A stretch of 64,000 nt of DNA from Peptostreptococcaceae bacterium. GTDB taxonomy: Bacteria; Bacillota; Clostridia; Peptostreptococcales; Peptostreptococcaceae. Position numbers and translations under genes: made by a program. Shown here piece by piece: positions 62,518 through 64,000 of this stretch (the stretch's first letter is position 1; each line of letters begins with the position of its first letter). Below the pieces are notes generated by a model. It made no database searches and had not been told where the DNA came from. It was given only the letters and a program-made list of their open reading frames with translations. The stretch is taken from assembly GCA_025210335.1 (NCBI GenBank), contig JAOARY010000075.1, positions 1-64,000 on the forward strand, given 5' to 3'.

Positions 62518-63327
62518 ATGATAATCAATCACAATCTTAACGCAATGAATGCACACAGAAGAATGGGAACTGCTGTAAGAGGACAAAATAAGTCGATAGA
62601 AAAACTTTCTTCAGGACAAAGAATAAACAGAGCAGGAGATGACGCTGCTGGTCTTGCAATTTCAGAAAAAATGAGAGGGCAAATAAGAGGACTTAACCAA
62701 GCTTCAAGAAATGCTCAAGATGGTATATCTTTAGTTCAAACTGCAGAAGGTGCATTAGATGAGACTTCAGCAATGCTTCAAAGAATGAAAGAATTAGCTG
62801 TTCAATCTGCAAATGATACTAACTCAACTGCTCAAAGAGGACATCTTCAAAAGGAAGTTGATGAGTTAATATCTGCAATAGGTGATATAGCTACTAAGAC
62901 TAAATTCAATGATAAATCTCTTTTAGATAATACTGATACGTTACAAATTCACACTGGTGCAAATACTGGTGATGCATTAAGTATAACTTTAGGAGATATG
63001 CAAGCTGCTGCTATAGGTGTTGATGCTTTAAAGATAGATACTCAAGCGGATGCTAATACTGCTCTTACTACAATTGATACTGCTATAGATAAAGTTTCAA
63101 CTCAAAGAGCTCAATTTGGTGCTAAGCAAAACAGATTAGAGCATACTATTAAGAGTATAGATAATACTTCTGAAAATCTTCAAGCTGCAGAATCAAGAAT
63201 AAGAGATACTGATATGGCTAAAGAAATGATGAATATGACTAGATTAAACATATTACAACAATCTTCTCAAGCTATGTTATCTCAAGCTAATCAACAACCA
63301 CAAAGTGTATTACAATTATTAAGATAA
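62518..63327 (+). CDS. fliC: Flagellin 1
   Basis: Main filament subunit, 269 residues, a short form with a small variable region. The N-terminus [36 protein letters not shown], the D1 helix LQRMKELAVQSANDT and the C-terminus LSQANQQPQSVLQLLR are typical of hag/fliC. The centre (~125-185) is short, lacking D2/D3 domains. Expression is expected from sigma-28 and under CsrA/FliW control at the leader. A second, highly similar gene follows. Confidence 0.97.
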   Translation: MIINHNLNAMNAHRRMGTAVRGQNKSIEKLSSGQRINRAGDDAAGLAISEKMRGQIRGLNQASRNAQDGISLVQTAEGALDETSAMLQRMKELAVQSANDTNSTAQRGHLQKEVDELISAIGDIATKTKFNDKSLLDNTDTLQIHTGANTGDALSITLGDMQAAAIGVDALKIDTQADANTALTTIDTAIDKVSTQRAQFGAKQNRLEHTIKSIDNTSENLQAAESRIRDTDMAKEMMNMTRLNILQQSSQAMLSQANQQPQSVLQLLR

Positions 63328-63383
63328 TTAATAAAAATATAAATATATAATTAAATTTAAATAATTAAACTAATTAAACTAAT

Positions 63384-63413
63384 AAAAAGAGTCCGTAGGG
63401 GCTCTTTTTATTT
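63384..63413 (+). terminator. Terminator of flagellin 1
   Basis: AAAAAGAGTCC (63384-63394) pairs with GGGCTCTTTTT (one U-G pair) around GTAG, ending in T residues. Confidence 0.93.
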
Positions 63414-63537
63414 GCATTTTTTTATATTTTATAAAAAAATATTATAAAAAAAATAAAAAAATAAAAAAAATTTATATACCAAAGTATTGAAAAAACTTAT
63501 ATTTTATAAAAAAAATAAAAAAATGATAAAAAAGTCC

Positions 63538-63565
63538 TAAAGTATATAAAGATAAAGAACGATAA
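63538..63565 (+). promoter_or_regulatory. Sigma-28-type promoter of flagellin 2
   Basis: TAAA (63538-63541), 16 bp, AACGATAA (63558-63565): the CGATAA core is kept. It is weaker than the promoter of flagellin 1, so this gene may be expressed less. Confidence 0.6.
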
Positions 63566-63661
63566 AATAATTGAGTAAGATAAGTCAAAAAAACTACTAA
63601 AGCTAGTTCTTTATAACTAAAAAACTAAAGTTTTTAATTTGATTTAATTTTATTTTAAATT

Positions 63662-63694
63662 TTAGCAAGGATGCTAATTAAAATTCAAGGAGGG
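63662..63694 (+). promoter_or_regulatory. CsrA-type hairpin plus SD of flagellin 2
   Basis: TTAGC (63662-63666) pairs with GCTAA (63673-63677) around AAGGAT, then the SD AAGGAGGG (63687-63694). Compared with flagellin 1, one G-C pair of the stem is A-U here, so the pairing is preserved by covariation. Surrounding bases diverge. Confidence 0.75.
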
Positions 63695-63701
63695 AAAATT
63701 T

Positions 63702-64000
63702 ATGATTATTAATCACAATCTAAATGCAATGAATGCTCATAGAAGAATGGGTGTAACAACAAGAACACAATCAAAATCAATAGAAAAACTTTCATCAGGT
63801 ATGAGAATAAATAGAGCTGGAGATGACGCAGCAGGTCTATCGATTTCAGAAAAGATGAGAGCGCAGATTAGAGGGCTTAATCAAGCATCAAGAAATGGTC
63901 AAGATGGTATATCGTTAATACAAACAGCTGAAGGTGCACTTGATGAAACTCATGCTATACTTCAAAGAATGAGAGAACTTGCAGTACAAGCAGCCAATGA
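63702..64000 (+). CDS. fliC: Flagellin 2, N-terminal part (cut by window edge)
   Basis: Second flagellin gene, 99 codons visible. It starts [18 protein letters not shown], then [20 protein letters not shown] and [16 protein letters not shown] (each in part), close to flagellin 1 but with substitutions throughout (for example GTAVRGQNK becomes GVTTRTQSK). It has its own promoter, AGGA hairpin and SD. The reading frame is open at the window end. The differences suggest separate roles in the filament or switching, which is inference. Confidence 0.95.
   Translation, partial: MIINHNLNAMNAHRRMGVTTRTQSKSIEKLSSGMRINRAGDDAAGLSISEKMRAQIRGLNQASRNGQDGISLIQTAEGALDETHAILQRMRELAVQAAN

Overview
This window looks like chromosome of a very AT-rich, motile, anaerobic-type Bacillota, most likely a clostridium-like organism. 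The reasons are the strongly A+T-biased sequence with AGA-dominated arginine codons, strong GGAGG Shine-Dalgarno (SD) sites, a class III fructose-1,6-bisphosphatase, a SAM-I riboswitch before metK, and the Bacillus/Clostridium gene order comFC-yvyF-flgM-flgN-flgK-flgL-fliW-csrA-flagellin. I see no rRNA, tRNA, CRISPR array, transposase or phage gene. The left end cuts feoB and the right end cuts a second flagellin gene.

1-10.8 kb: a ferrous-iron operon (DUF2325, two FeoA, FeoB) behind Fur-like boxes, an orphan larE, a beta-carbonic anhydrase, pseudouridine catabolism (psuK-psuG), and three PAS/GGDEF signalling proteins, one of them catalytically degenerate and preceded by an unusual long-range hairpin. 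10.8-16.3 kb: a GlcNAc PTS regulon (glcT, nagE, nagA, nagB, separate EIIA) with GlcT-type antiterminator/terminator switches on both glcT and nagE. 16.3-25.2 kb: patatin, deoC behind an unidentified attenuator, a coiled-coil unknown, a lipid kinase, fbp, an HD-GYP phosphodiesterase, and a secreted cohesin/dockerin-like gene bracketed by a perfect 54-bp direct repeat.

25.3-37.9 kb: a large Ter/Yce stress module. On the minus strand are YceG-like and TelA; on the plus strand are a CaCA exchanger, three TerD paralogues, an HpcH/CitE-like lyase, a PRTase-TRSP protein, a StiP/PELOTA protein and a HAD phosphatase. This matches the gene set proposed in the literature to make a nucleoside-like metabolite and is the most distinctive system in the window.

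38-64 kb: mreB/mbl, rod genes (flgF-like, flgG, flgJ), fabZ, a phosphohexomutase, two membrane exporters, a TtcA-like enzyme, a CgeB-like glycosyltransferase, a large secreted phosphodiester glycosidase, metK, a divergent flagellin, recD2, comFC (apparent AUA start), and the late flagellar operon. Sigma-28-type promoters precede the rod operon, flgM and the flagellin genes. The flagellin leaders carry AGGA hairpins that fit the FliW-CsrA-flagellin switch. In front of flgM the terminator of the preceding operon, the sigma-28 promoter and the flgM ribosome-binding site overlap in one element.
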